Positions 1 to 5,743 of a DNA stretch of 8,184 nt are shown here, in pieces. This DNA comes from an uncultured Saprospirales bacterium (GTDB lineage Bacteria > Bacteroidota > Bacteroidia > Chitinophagales > Saprospiraceae). The notes under the pieces are model-generated. The model saw only the letters and a program-made list of their open reading frames with translations. It ran no database searches and was not told where the DNA came from. A program made the translations under genes and the position numbers. The stretch is from NCBI GenBank assembly GCA_937926355.1, contig CALAZP010000232.1:1-8184 (forward strand). The letters run 5' to 3'. Each line of letters opens with the position of its first letter. Position 1 is the first letter of the stretch.

Positions 1-359
1 AAATCGACATTATGGAAAGGCTCAATCACGATACATTTGTGTATCAAACTATTCATAGTCATTGGAACTTAAATCTGGGTTTAGAAACGCCAAAAAGATT
101 TGATACAGGTTCCATTGAACCAGATTCTTTTCATGTTTATAGCCTTGCATGGTATCCTGACAACCTAATTTTAGCCATTGATGGGAAAACAGTGCTTTCT
201 TATCCAAAATTATCTGGAGGCGGTACCTTTCAGTGGCCATTTGATCAGCCTTTTTATTTAATCATAGATCAACAATTGGAAGGTTGGCCTGGTGATGTCA
301 CTGAACCTAAAGAGTTACCAATTTCTATGGAAATTGATTGGGTGAAACTTTACCAATAA
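1..359 (+). CDS. Glycoside hydrolase family 16 protein, C-terminal part (5' truncated by window)
   Basis: This is the 3' end of a secreted endo-acting beta-glucanase/galactanase-type enzyme. The frame is open from the window edge, so the internal ATG at 12 is not the true start. The first residues read I-D-I-M-E, and bases 1-2 (aa) fit the end of a GAA codon. The edge therefore falls inside the GH16 catalytic motif E-[I]-D-[I]-M-E: the nucleophile Glu is just lost, while the assisting Asp (bases 6-8) and acid/base Glu (15-17) are present. Downstream are the aromatic-rich strands of the jelly roll (SHWNLNLG, FHVYSLAWYPD, LAIDGK) and the typical C-terminus with QQLEGWPGD and MEIDWVKLYQ, ending in TAA. 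Substrate (laminarin, lichenan, agar, carrageenan) cannot be read from this half. The next gene starts 7 bp after the stop, implying an operon. The family call is firm; the subfamily is unknown. Confidence 0.9.
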   Translation, partial: IDIMERLNHDTFVYQTIHSHWNLNLGLETPKRFDTGSIEPDSFHVYSLAWYPDNLILAIDGKTVLSYPKLSGGGTFQWPFDQPFYLIIDQQLEGWPGDVTEPKELPISMEIDWVKLYQ

Positions 360-366
360 TTAAAAA

Positions 367-1467
367 ATGAGAAAAAAAGCTATATGGTTATTTTTATGGG
401 TTTTAACCTTTAATGGTGATGCATTTGGTCAAGGCCAAATGCCTGAAAATATCTTTATCATTACTTTGGATGGTTTGCGCTGGCAAGAGTTGTTTTTTGG
501 AGCAGATACCGTATTAATAGAAAATGAAAATTTTGTTCGCGACATTTCTGCCTTAAAAGAAAAATATCTCTTGAAAAACTATGAAGAAAGGCGAAGCCAA
601 CTTATGCCTTGGTTTTGGTCAACCTTGGTTAATGAGGGGGCACTAATGGGTAATAGGCTTTTGGGTAGCAAGGTTAACTTGACTAATAAATATTGGTTTT
701 CCTATCCAGGATATAACGAAATTTTAACTGGTTTCGCCGACAGCACCATCAATTCGAATGACAAAATTTGGAATCCCAATAAGACGATATTAGAGCATTT
801 AAATCAAATTACAACATACCAAGGAAAAGTTGCAGCATTCGCATCCTGGGATGTATTTCCTTTCATCATCAATGAGGAAAGAAGTGGAGTGACAGTTAAT
901 GCCGGCTTTGAGCCAGCTGCTTATGGAATAGCAATTTCTGAAAGGGAGGCCTTTTTAAATGAATTACAAGCCAGCACCCCCAGTCCTTGGGCTTCTGTAA
1001 GATTAGATGTTTTTACGCACCATTACGCCAAAGAGTATGTGCAAAAAATGCACCCTAGAGTGGTTTACATTGGATACGGGGAAACTGATGATTTTGCTCA
1101 TGATGCGGAATATGACCAATATTTAAATGCCGCCAATAGGACGGATTATTTCATATCCGATTTGTGGAATATGTGTCAGCGCGATTCATTTTATGCAGGC
1201 AAGACCACATTTTTGATCACCACAGATCATGGACGGGGGGATATTATAAAAAATCAATGGACCAGTCATGGGGCTTCTATTGAAGGTGCAGATGAAATAT
1301 GGATTGCTGCAATTGGCCCGGGTATTAATCCTATCGGTGAAAGCGCGGAAGAAGGGGGATGGTACCAAAATCAAATCGCTTCGACGGTTATGCAGCTTTT
1401 AGGTTTAGATTATCGTAAAACAGCACCCCAATGTGGTCCCCCTTTAGATATAATGTTAAAGAAATAA
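367..1467 (+). CDS. Exported alkaline-phosphatase-superfamily hydrolase (NPP/phosphodiesterase-like)
   Basis: The 366-residue protein starts at ATG 367 with a basic, hydrophobic signal peptide (MRKKAIWLFLWVLTF) and probable cleavage near AFG-Q at residue 21, so it is likely periplasmic. It shows the metal-binding pattern of the alkaline phosphatase superfamily: Asp35 in TLDGLRW, a candidate nucleophile Ser112 in FSYPGYNEILTG (aligning by eye with the TFPNHY...TG nucleophile loop of nucleotide pyrophosphatases), Asp241/His245 in ETDDFAHD, Asp287-His288 in TTDHGRGD, and His301 in SHG. The family cleaves phosphate mono- or diesters; some relatives are sulfatases or phosphotransferases, so the substrate is open. 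Unlike the usual Thr, the nucleophile position here seems to be Ser. It follows the GH16 gene by 7 bp and ends at a strong terminator, so it is the last gene of that operon. No damage is seen. The superfamily call is firm, the precise activity is not. Confidence 0.85.
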   Translation: MRKKAIWLFLWVLTFNGDAFGQGQMPENIFIITLDGLRWQELFFGADTVLIENENFVRDISALKEKYLLKNYEERRSQLMPWFWSTLVNEGALMGNRLLGSKVNLTNKYWFSYPGYNEILTGFADSTINSNDKIWNPNKTILEHLNQITTYQGKVAAFASWDVFPFIINEERSGVTVNAGFEPAAYGIAISEREAFLNELQASTPSPWASVRLDVFTHHYAKEYVQKMHPRVVYIGYGETDDFAHDAEYDQYLNAANRTDYFISDLWNMCQRDSFYAGKTTFLITTDHGRGDIIKNQWTSHGASIEGADEIWIAAIGPGINPIGESAEEGGWYQNQIASTVMQLLGLDYRKTAPQCGPPLDIMLKK

Positions 1468-1496
1468 AAAAAGGAGCCTTCAAAAGCTCCTTTTTT
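1466..1496. terminator. Bidirectional rho-independent terminator between convergent genes
   Basis: The sequence GGAGC (1473-1477) pairs with GCTCC (1486-1490), flanked by an A run (1466-1472) and a T run (1491-1496) that extend the stem and act as U-tracts on either strand. The apex can also pair as CTT/AAG with one bulged C, leaving a short loop. It starts at the stop of the phosphatase gene and ends 12 bp from the stop of the minus-strand gene, so it probably ends transcription from both sides. Confidence 0.85.
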
Positions 1497-1507
1497 GGGG
1501 TATTTTA

Positions 1508-2890
1508 TTAATTGTGTGAGGCCCAGTCTTCCATGCCTCCCCAGTAAACTTTAACATTATGGTATCCTTTGGACAACAATAGGGAGTGAGCAATTGCAGC
1601 CCTAATACCAGTTTGACAATGAATAATTATAGGATCTGTAGTATTCAATGGTTCTAAATGGTTGCCAATAGTTCCATAAAACAAGTGAAGTGCACCAGGT
1701 ATATGACTAATCTTATACTCGCTAGCACCCCTAACATCAATTATTTGAGCAGATTTTTCTTGCAGGGCTTTTTTAACATCTGCATAATTGACAGGCTGAT
1801 ATTGGTCAAGATTTCCAGCCTCCCATATTTTGAGTTCTTCAGGGGTTATGAAACCAATATGTTGGTCAAGTCCAATGCGCATCAGTTTTCTTGCCAAATC
1901 TTCTGTTTCACTTTCTTTTGCAATCAAAACGAAACCTTCTTCATATCCAATTAACCATCCCATATAGGTTGCAAAGGCCCCTGTATTAGCAATATTGATT
2001 GTACCTGGCATAAATCCTTCCGAATAAGCTGCAAAGTTCCTCGTGTCCACTATTCTTGCTGATGATTTGTGCTTGTTCCATTCTGATTGACTGAGGTGAG
2101 GAAACTTTGGCACTTCGGTAACCAAAGGCCTATTTTCTTTGTTGATTTTTTTCATCATTGCGAAATACTTAGGCGGTTCGGGTTGATCCGCTAGCAGTTC
2201 ATTCATAAAAGCACTTTTGTCCTTCAAAAGCTTCACCGCCCAATTCCTAATTTTTTCATAACCAACGGTGGTCATGGGAACAGCACCAAGAGCTTTTCCA
2301 CATGCCGATCCTGCTCCATGACCAGGCCATACTTGAATGTAGTCAGGCATTTGGGCAAAATTGCTCAAAGAATCGTACATCTGAGCAGCGCCTACTTCTT
2401 GGGTGCCCACCATACCAGCTGCCTGTTCCAGTAAATCAGGTCTACCCACATCACCCACAAATACAAAGTCTCCGGTTAAAAGCATAGCTGGTTCTTCGCT
2501 AGCAGGTGTATCGGTAATTAAAAAACTAATGTGCTCAGGGGTGTGACCTGGTGTATGTATAACCTCCACTACTAAATTGCCTAAAGCTAATTTGTCTCCA
2601 TTGTGTAAACCTTCGTGAGGAAATTCATATTGCCAAGATGGGCCTCCCTCGTCAGATAAATACATTTTTGCGCCAGTGAGATGCGCTAATTCTCTTGAGC
2701 CACTCAAAAAATCAGCATGTATGTGCGTTTCAAAAATATGGGTAATCTGCATACCATTTTGGGCAGCAAAATCTATGTAAGTATCCACATCTCTTTTTGG
2801 ATCAACTACTGCGGCTACCCCCTTGGCCTGGCAGCCAATTACATAGCTAGCCTGAGCTAATGTTTTGTCATAAATTCGTTCAAATAACAT
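1508..2890 (-). CDS. Persulfide dioxygenase-rhodanese fusion (CstB-like), MBL-fold
   Basis: The 460-residue cytosolic protein has three domains. Residues 1 to about 235 form an ETHE1-type metallo-beta-lactamase fold: ETHIHADF (His56, His58, Asp60), TPGHTPEH (His116) and LLTGD (Asp141), with His56/His116/Asp141 as the expected mononuclear iron ligands, then GDVGRPDLL (146-154). Cys197 in HGAGSACGK resembles the pocket cysteine of CstB. Residues about 270-355 are a rhodanese-like domain with no active-site Cys. Residues about 366-458 are a full rhodanese with Cys425 in the CQTGIR loop. This MBL/pseudo-rhodanese/rhodanese order and length match Staphylococcus CstB, which oxidises low-molecular-weight persulfides to sulfite and makes thiosulfate. 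The fourth position of HxHxDH is Phe (HADF), which is common in this subgroup and not an iron ligand. Start ATG at 2890-2888; stop TAA. It is monocistronic here, with no sulfide:quinone reductase in view. The closest alternative is a plain MBL-rhodanese hydrolase. Confidence 0.9.
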   Translation of the reverse strand: MLFERIYDKTLAQASYVIGCQAKGVAAVVDPKRDVDTYIDFAAQNGMQITHIFETHIHADFLSGSRELAHLTGAKMYLSDEGGPSWQYEFPHEGLHNGDKLALGNLVVEVIHTPGHTPEHISFLITDTPASEEPAMLLTGDFVFVGDVGRPDLLEQAAGMVGTQEVGAAQMYDSLSNFAQMPDYIQVWPGHGAGSACGKALGAVPMTTVGYEKIRNWAVKLLKDKSAFMNELLADQPEPPKYFAMMKKINKENRPLVTEVPKFPHLSQSEWNKHKSSARIVDTRNFAAYSEGFMPGTINIANTGAFATYMGWLIGYEEGFVLIAKESETEDLARKLMRIGLDQHIGFITPEELKIWEAGNLDQYQPVNYADVKKALQEKSAQIIDVRGASEYKISHIPGALHLFYGTIGNHLEPLNTTDPIIIHCQTGIRAAIAHSLLLSKGYHNVKVYWGGMEDWASHN

Positions 2891-2919
2891 AAAATCTGGT
2901 TTTTATTTTTCAATTAAAG

Positions 2920-2927
2920 CAAAAATA
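2920..2927 (-). promoter_or_regulatory. Predicted Bacteroidota -7 element for the persulfide dioxygenase gene
   Basis: On the minus strand the sequence reads TATTTTTG, a full match to the Bacteroidota core TAnnTTTG. It lies about 30 bp upstream of the ATG, leaving a leader of roughly 25 nt. No TTG is present at the usual -33 distance, so the promoter looks weak unless helped by an activator. Short AT-rich motifs arise by chance, so confidence is moderate. Confidence 0.5.
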
Positions 2928-2948
2928 GGGTATGCAAAGGCTCGTATC

Positions 2949-2964
2949 TGTGATGTGACTCACA
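2949..2964. promoter_or_regulatory. CRP/FNR-family-like operator upstream of the persulfide dioxygenase gene
   Basis: The 16-bp stretch TGTGATGTGACTCACA contains TGTGA-N6-TCACA, the exact half-site arrangement of CRP-type operators. It also contains a tighter palindrome TGTGA-C-TCACA (2954-2964), because TGTGA is tandemly repeated. The centre is 66-69 bp upstream of the start codon and about -40 to -43 from the start site implied by the -7 element at 2920-2927, the usual place for a class II activator. What binds is not shown by the sequence. Confidence 0.55.
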
Positions 2965-3380
2965 ATCGAAATAAAATATAAAATTGTGTACTTGAACGCT
3001 TACCAAATAAAATTTCATAAAATACTAACAAAACTGTGAAAAGGTTTAAGCACACTAGATTCACCGATTTTAATTTTATAATCCAAAATCAATATAAATA
3101 TATGATTGTATTTTCATATTATCAATAGTTAAAGCAGTATTGAACTCCTAATAATCGATTAAATGATTACTATTTCTTGAGGCATATTTATGTTTCGGAA
3201 ATGGAAATGTGACCTGCATCTTTGTATTTATAACATTAATCGGTTGGGTTAAGTCGGTAATGATGCCATCCAAAAGGGTATTATTTGATTTACTCTTGAG
3301 AGAAAAAGACAAGGAATTGCTGCTGAGAATGGTGGCCTAATCATATGGTTTTGAGTACGGATTTTTAAAATCCGTACTCA
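2965..3380. other. AT-rich intergenic region with no recognised gene
   Basis: I find no recognisable gene in this stretch. The plus-strand frame from 3167 to the TAA at 3338-3340 is open for 57 codons, with adjacent ATG codons at 3260 and 3263 that would give a 25-26 residue charged and Leu-rich peptide ending in LLLRMVA. It matches nothing I know and could be chance or a gene remnant. A 10-bp palindrome TAATCGATTA lies at 3152-3161. No tRNA-like fold, IS ends or direct repeats were seen. The strong hairpin at 3352-3380 is listed separately. Confidence 0.5.
3352..3380. terminator. Strong hairpin, possible terminator, just upstream of the adhesin promoter
   Basis: TGAGTACGGATTTT (3352-3365) is perfectly complementary to 3367-3380; with a realistic 5-nt loop this leaves about 12 paired bases. 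The plus side is followed only by TTTGTG, so as an intrinsic terminator it is weak on that strand, and the minus strand is followed by AAAACC. It ends one base before the -33 element of the adhesin promoter, so it may insulate that promoter from readthrough or act as a binding site. It lies 12 bp after the stop of the small ORF ending at 3340. Confidence 0.5.
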
Positions 3381-3381
3381 T

Positions 3382-3412
3382 TTGTGCAAATTTTATATAT
3401 ATAATATTTTTG
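3382..3412 (+). promoter_or_regulatory. Predicted Bacteroidota promoter of the adhesin gene
   Basis: TATTTTTG at 3405-3412 matches the Bacteroidota -7 core TAnnTTTG, and TTG at 3382-3384 sits 20 bp upstream as the -33 element. Both motifs and the spacing fit the Bacteroides/Flavobacterium sigma factor consensus. Transcription would start near 3415-3420, giving a leader of about 50 nt to the ATG at 3471. This placement also argues against the open-frame TTG at 3410 as a start codon. Confidence 0.65.
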
Positions 3413-3470
3413 TATCGGTACAATTATGGTTTGATTAAGAACGCATTACACATTTCAATAATATTTAAAA

Positions 3471-3829
3471 ATGAAAAAAGAATTTTATTTGGTCTTATTG
3501 TGTTTGTGATGTCGACCATTACCATTGGCCAAACATCGAAAACAGTTTCCTCTTTTACGGAATTTAAAAATGCCGTTTCCGAACAGGTTGGAACGATTAT
3601 ACTTTCTTCAGATATAATAGCAACAGATGTAGTTTCCTTATCTGGTACTGTCGTTGTCAAGGGGAATGGACACACATACAGTGTAGAAAAACCTGGGGTT
3701 TCGGAAAGCGGGTTGATCGAAGCAACCCCGACTAGTGGATTTAGACTATTCACCTTGTTAAGTGGAGCGGATGTTACTTTTGAGGGATTAACTTTAATGG
3801 GAGGTAATTACGTTGGTAATGGGGTATAG
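3471..3829 (+). CDS. Adhesin segment 1: signal peptide and first beta-helix turns (broken at both ends)
   Basis: From the ATG at 3471 the frame as written gives only 12 residues (MKKEFYLVLLCL) before TGA. Adding one A to the A6 run gives a textbook signal peptide (MKKRILFGLIVFVMS...) with cleavage near TIGQ-TSK, and joins the frame that stays open to TAG 3827-3829. That frame encodes strands such as SGTVVVKGNGHTYSV and GADVTFEGLTLMGGNY, typical of the start of right-handed parallel beta-helix surface proteins. A naive call would use the TTG at 3410, but that lies at the predicted -7 element and adds a non-coding-looking prefix. The in-frame ATG at 3509 would lack the signal peptide. Confidence 0.7.
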
Positions 3830-4056
3830 TTTATATTTCATCGGGAGCTAAGTTAAACATCAATAGTAGTGAATTAACTAGAACCGTCGCAGAATTTGGT
3901 GGTGCAATATCCAATGCAGGTGCATTATCTATGAAAAAAGTAATCATTCGAAGAAATTTCGCCGATAAAGAAAATAAAGGAGTAGGAGGTGCTATCTTCA
4001 ATGTAGGAAGTTCTGCTCGACTGTTTGTCGACAACATCGATTTAGTGGGAGAATAG
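3820..4056 (+). CDS. Adhesin segment 2: beta-helix repeats in a second frame
   Basis: After the break in the G4 run the coding frame moves and reads IVYISSGAKLNI..., then carries two Pmp-type repeats, GGAISNAG (3898-3921) and GGAIFNVG (3985-4008), before TAG 4054-4056. This frame has a stop at 3817-3819, so the shift must lie within 3820-3829. One added G gives N-G-G-I-V-Y, a natural continuation. There is no start codon of its own with any upstream signal, so it is not an independent gene. Confidence 0.7.
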   Translation, partial: WGIVYISSGAKLNINSSELTRTVAEFGGAISNAGALSMKKVIIRRNFADKENKGVGGAIFNVGSSARLFVDNIDLVGE

Positions 4057-4183
4057 AGCTTTGGGAGAAAAGTCTTCTGGCGGTGCACTTTACAATGTTT
4101 CCGGAGCAGCGGCCTATTTAAATAATGCGACAATGTCTAACAATCAAGCCAGTTTTGATGGAGGTGCGATTAGTAATATGACA
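3898..4183 (+). repeat. Four Pmp-type GGA[I/L]xN beta-helix repeats
   Basis: The protein motif recurs as GGAISNAG (3898-3921), GGAIFNVG (3985-4008), GGALYNVS (4079-4102) and GGAISNMT (4160-4183), spaced about 29, 31 and 27 residues, close to the turn length of a right-handed beta-helix. The motif is that of chlamydial polymorphic membrane protein repeats (GGAI plus FxxN), also found in many Bacteroidota surface proteins. The third copy is in another frame from the second because of the indel near 4047. Confidence 0.75.
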
Positions 4184-5743
4184 CAATCATCTGTTTATCT
4201 GACCAATACTACTGGAACCGGTAACCTTGTTCTTTCAAGTGGACCTAATGGCCATGGGGGTTTCACTAAAAATAATGGGGGGATTTTTCAAGGGGTAAAT
4301 TCAGTGTTAGCTTACAACTATTACTCAGAAGATTTTGGGATCAATTTTGAGTTAGACGATTTTAATACCATCAATTCATTGAGTGGATTAAAGATCTATT
4401 ATTCTTTATATCATGGAGATATAAATGGAGGAATTGGAGCCAATGTACAAAATATTCAATATGAGGGAATGGAGGACGGATCAGATAATTCTATTTTTTC
4501 AGGGGGATTGCTGTCTAAAGCGGATTCTTTGGGATTTGAAAGAGGATCGGGAGTATTATTTAGACCTTATTTATGGGAAGAAGATGGAACAGTGTATACG
4601 CCGCTCAAATTTGGTAGTGAATTATTAAAACCTGCTTCCGCGGGGACCGCTACTAGATTTGGATTGGCCAATGTAGTAAATTGTACTGGCTTTTCAACTT
4701 CAGAATTCACCAGAAATGGATCAGGTACTATAGTAAACAGTAATACCGTAAGACTGACACAAGCTAGGGGAGGACAAAGTGGGTCGGTTTGGGCCAATGA
4801 TAAAGTAGATTTGAGAGAAGACTTTTCCGTAGAAGTAGAAATCTATTTAGGCACTACGGACAGATTTGGTGCTGATGGAATCGCATTTGTATTTCAACCG
4901 TTGTCTGTTAATGCAGGTTCTTCAGGGGGAGGATTGGGTTATGCGGGAATAAACCCTTCATTGGCGATAGAATACGATACTTGGAAAAACTCAGCAGACC
5001 CCACCCCATCTGACCATTCGTCTATTATGTTGAATGGTAACACAGGTAGACACGCCCAAGTGGTTCCATTTTCTAGTCTAGGCAATATAGAGGATGGTAA
5101 ATGGCATTCTGTTAAAATTACTTGGGAAGCTGCTACGAAGAAATTCACCCATGTTTTTGATGGCAAGCAATTGTTTTCTATCAATTACGATATTGTGGGT
5201 AATATTTTCAGTGGTAACCCATATGTCTATTGGGGCTTCACGGCCGCTACAGGTGGTGCAGTTAACCTCCAGCAGGTGCGGTTTTCAGAAATTTGCTCGG
5301 TAAGTGAGAACCCTTCACCTGCGATTGCCTATTACGATGGATATAACTTTCAGAACGTAACTGGAGCCAGCCAGCCAGGCCAAGAGGTCGATATTGATCA
5401 GACCGGTAATGAAAAGATGGATCCACCGGTTAGAGGTGCCGTTGAAAAAATAGTTAAAGATTTGGTTTCTCTTAAGGTAGTAGCAGATCCTGATTCAAAT
5501 TCAGTATTAGGAACAAGTATCGGTGGTTCTGTTTTCGGAGAAGTATTTCCCAAGGGTACTCGAAAAATAGTGACTGCCGTGCCCAATGACCAAAACTCCA
5601 TTAGGTTCGAAAGTTGGAATAATGTAAGTTTACCAGATCCAGCTAGAGTTGCTTCAGAAAGCACAACCACCTCCAACGTAAACCCTTACGATGAATTCAT
5701 CGACATCAACACCATCATTTTCCCAAAATTTGCTGCTTGTTAG
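4061..5743 (+). CDS. Adhesin segment 3: end of beta-helix, L-type lectin domain and InlB-type repeat, ending at in-frame TAG
   Basis: This is the longest piece a gene caller would report (560 codons from TTG 4061), but the frame is open from 4046 and continues segment 2. It begins with Pmp repeats, then a stretch with NSVLAYNYYSEDFGINF and VLFRPYLWEEDG that resembles the closing region of such helices. Bases 4670-5296 encode an L-type (legume-like) lectin domain: RLTQARGGQSGSVWAND, GADGIAFVFQ, SLAIEYDTWKN (the Asp expected to bind calcium), and WHSVKITWE, ending LQQVRFSEIC; this fold binds glycans. Bases about 5465-5730 encode a divergent InlB-type repeat (GGSVFGEVFPKGTRKIVTAVP...FESWNN). It stops at TAG after a Cys-containing linker, while the same frame goes on beyond. 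As a standalone gene it has no promoter or signal peptide. Confidence 0.75.
   Translation: MGEKSSGGALYNVSGAAAYLNNATMSNNQASFDGGAISNMTQSSVYLTNTTGTGNLVLSSGPNGHGGFTKNNGGIFQGVNSVLAYNYYSEDFGINFELDDFNTINSLSGLKIYYSLYHGDINGGIGANVQNIQYEGMEDGSDNSIFSGGLLSKADSLGFERGSGVLFRPYLWEEDGTVYTPLKFGSELLKPASAGTATRFGLANVVNCTGFSTSEFTRNGSGTIVNSNTVRLTQARGGQSGSVWANDKVDLREDFSVEVEIYLGTTDRFGADGIAFVFQPLSVNAGSSGGGLGYAGINPSLAIEYDTWKNSADPTPSDHSSIMLNGNTGRHAQVVPFSSLGNIEDGKWHSVKITWEAATKKFTHVFDGKQLFSINYDIVGNIFSGNPYVYWGFTAATGGAVNLQQVRFSEICSVSENPSPAIAYYDGYNFQNVTGASQPGQEVDIDQTGNEKMDPPVRGAVEKIVKDLVSLKVVADPDSNSVLGTSIGGSVFGEVFPKGTRKIVTAVPNDQNSIRFESWNNVSLPDPARVASESTTTSNVNPYDEFIDINTIIFPKFAAC

Noticed and set aside
1508..2890. Open frames on the plus strand within the dioxygenase gene, for example 1658-1954 and 2302-2487
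   Set aside because: They are antisense to a fully conserved coding gene with catalytic motifs and have no recognisable product.
3152..3161. Palindrome TAATCGATTA as an operator
   Set aside because: A 10-bp AT-rich palindrome is expected by chance, and it is not positioned near a recognised promoter.
3410..3470. TTG at 3410 as the start of the adhesin gene, giving a 139-residue protein
   Set aside because: It lies inside the predicted -7 promoter element, the prefix does not look like coding sequence, and the ATG at 3471 gives a clear signal peptide once one A is restored.
3820..4056. Programmed ribosomal frameshifting
   Set aside because: No slippery heptamer or downstream pseudoknot is evident, two shifts in opposite directions would be needed within about 230 bases, and simple homopolymer indels explain both.
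3827..5743. TAG recoded as a sense codon across the gene, since all three long-frame breaks end in TAG
   Set aside because: Reading through TAG 3827 in the same frame meets TAA within ten codons and loses the beta-helix pattern; only the TAG at 5741 leaves the frame coding, so recoding does not explain the other two.
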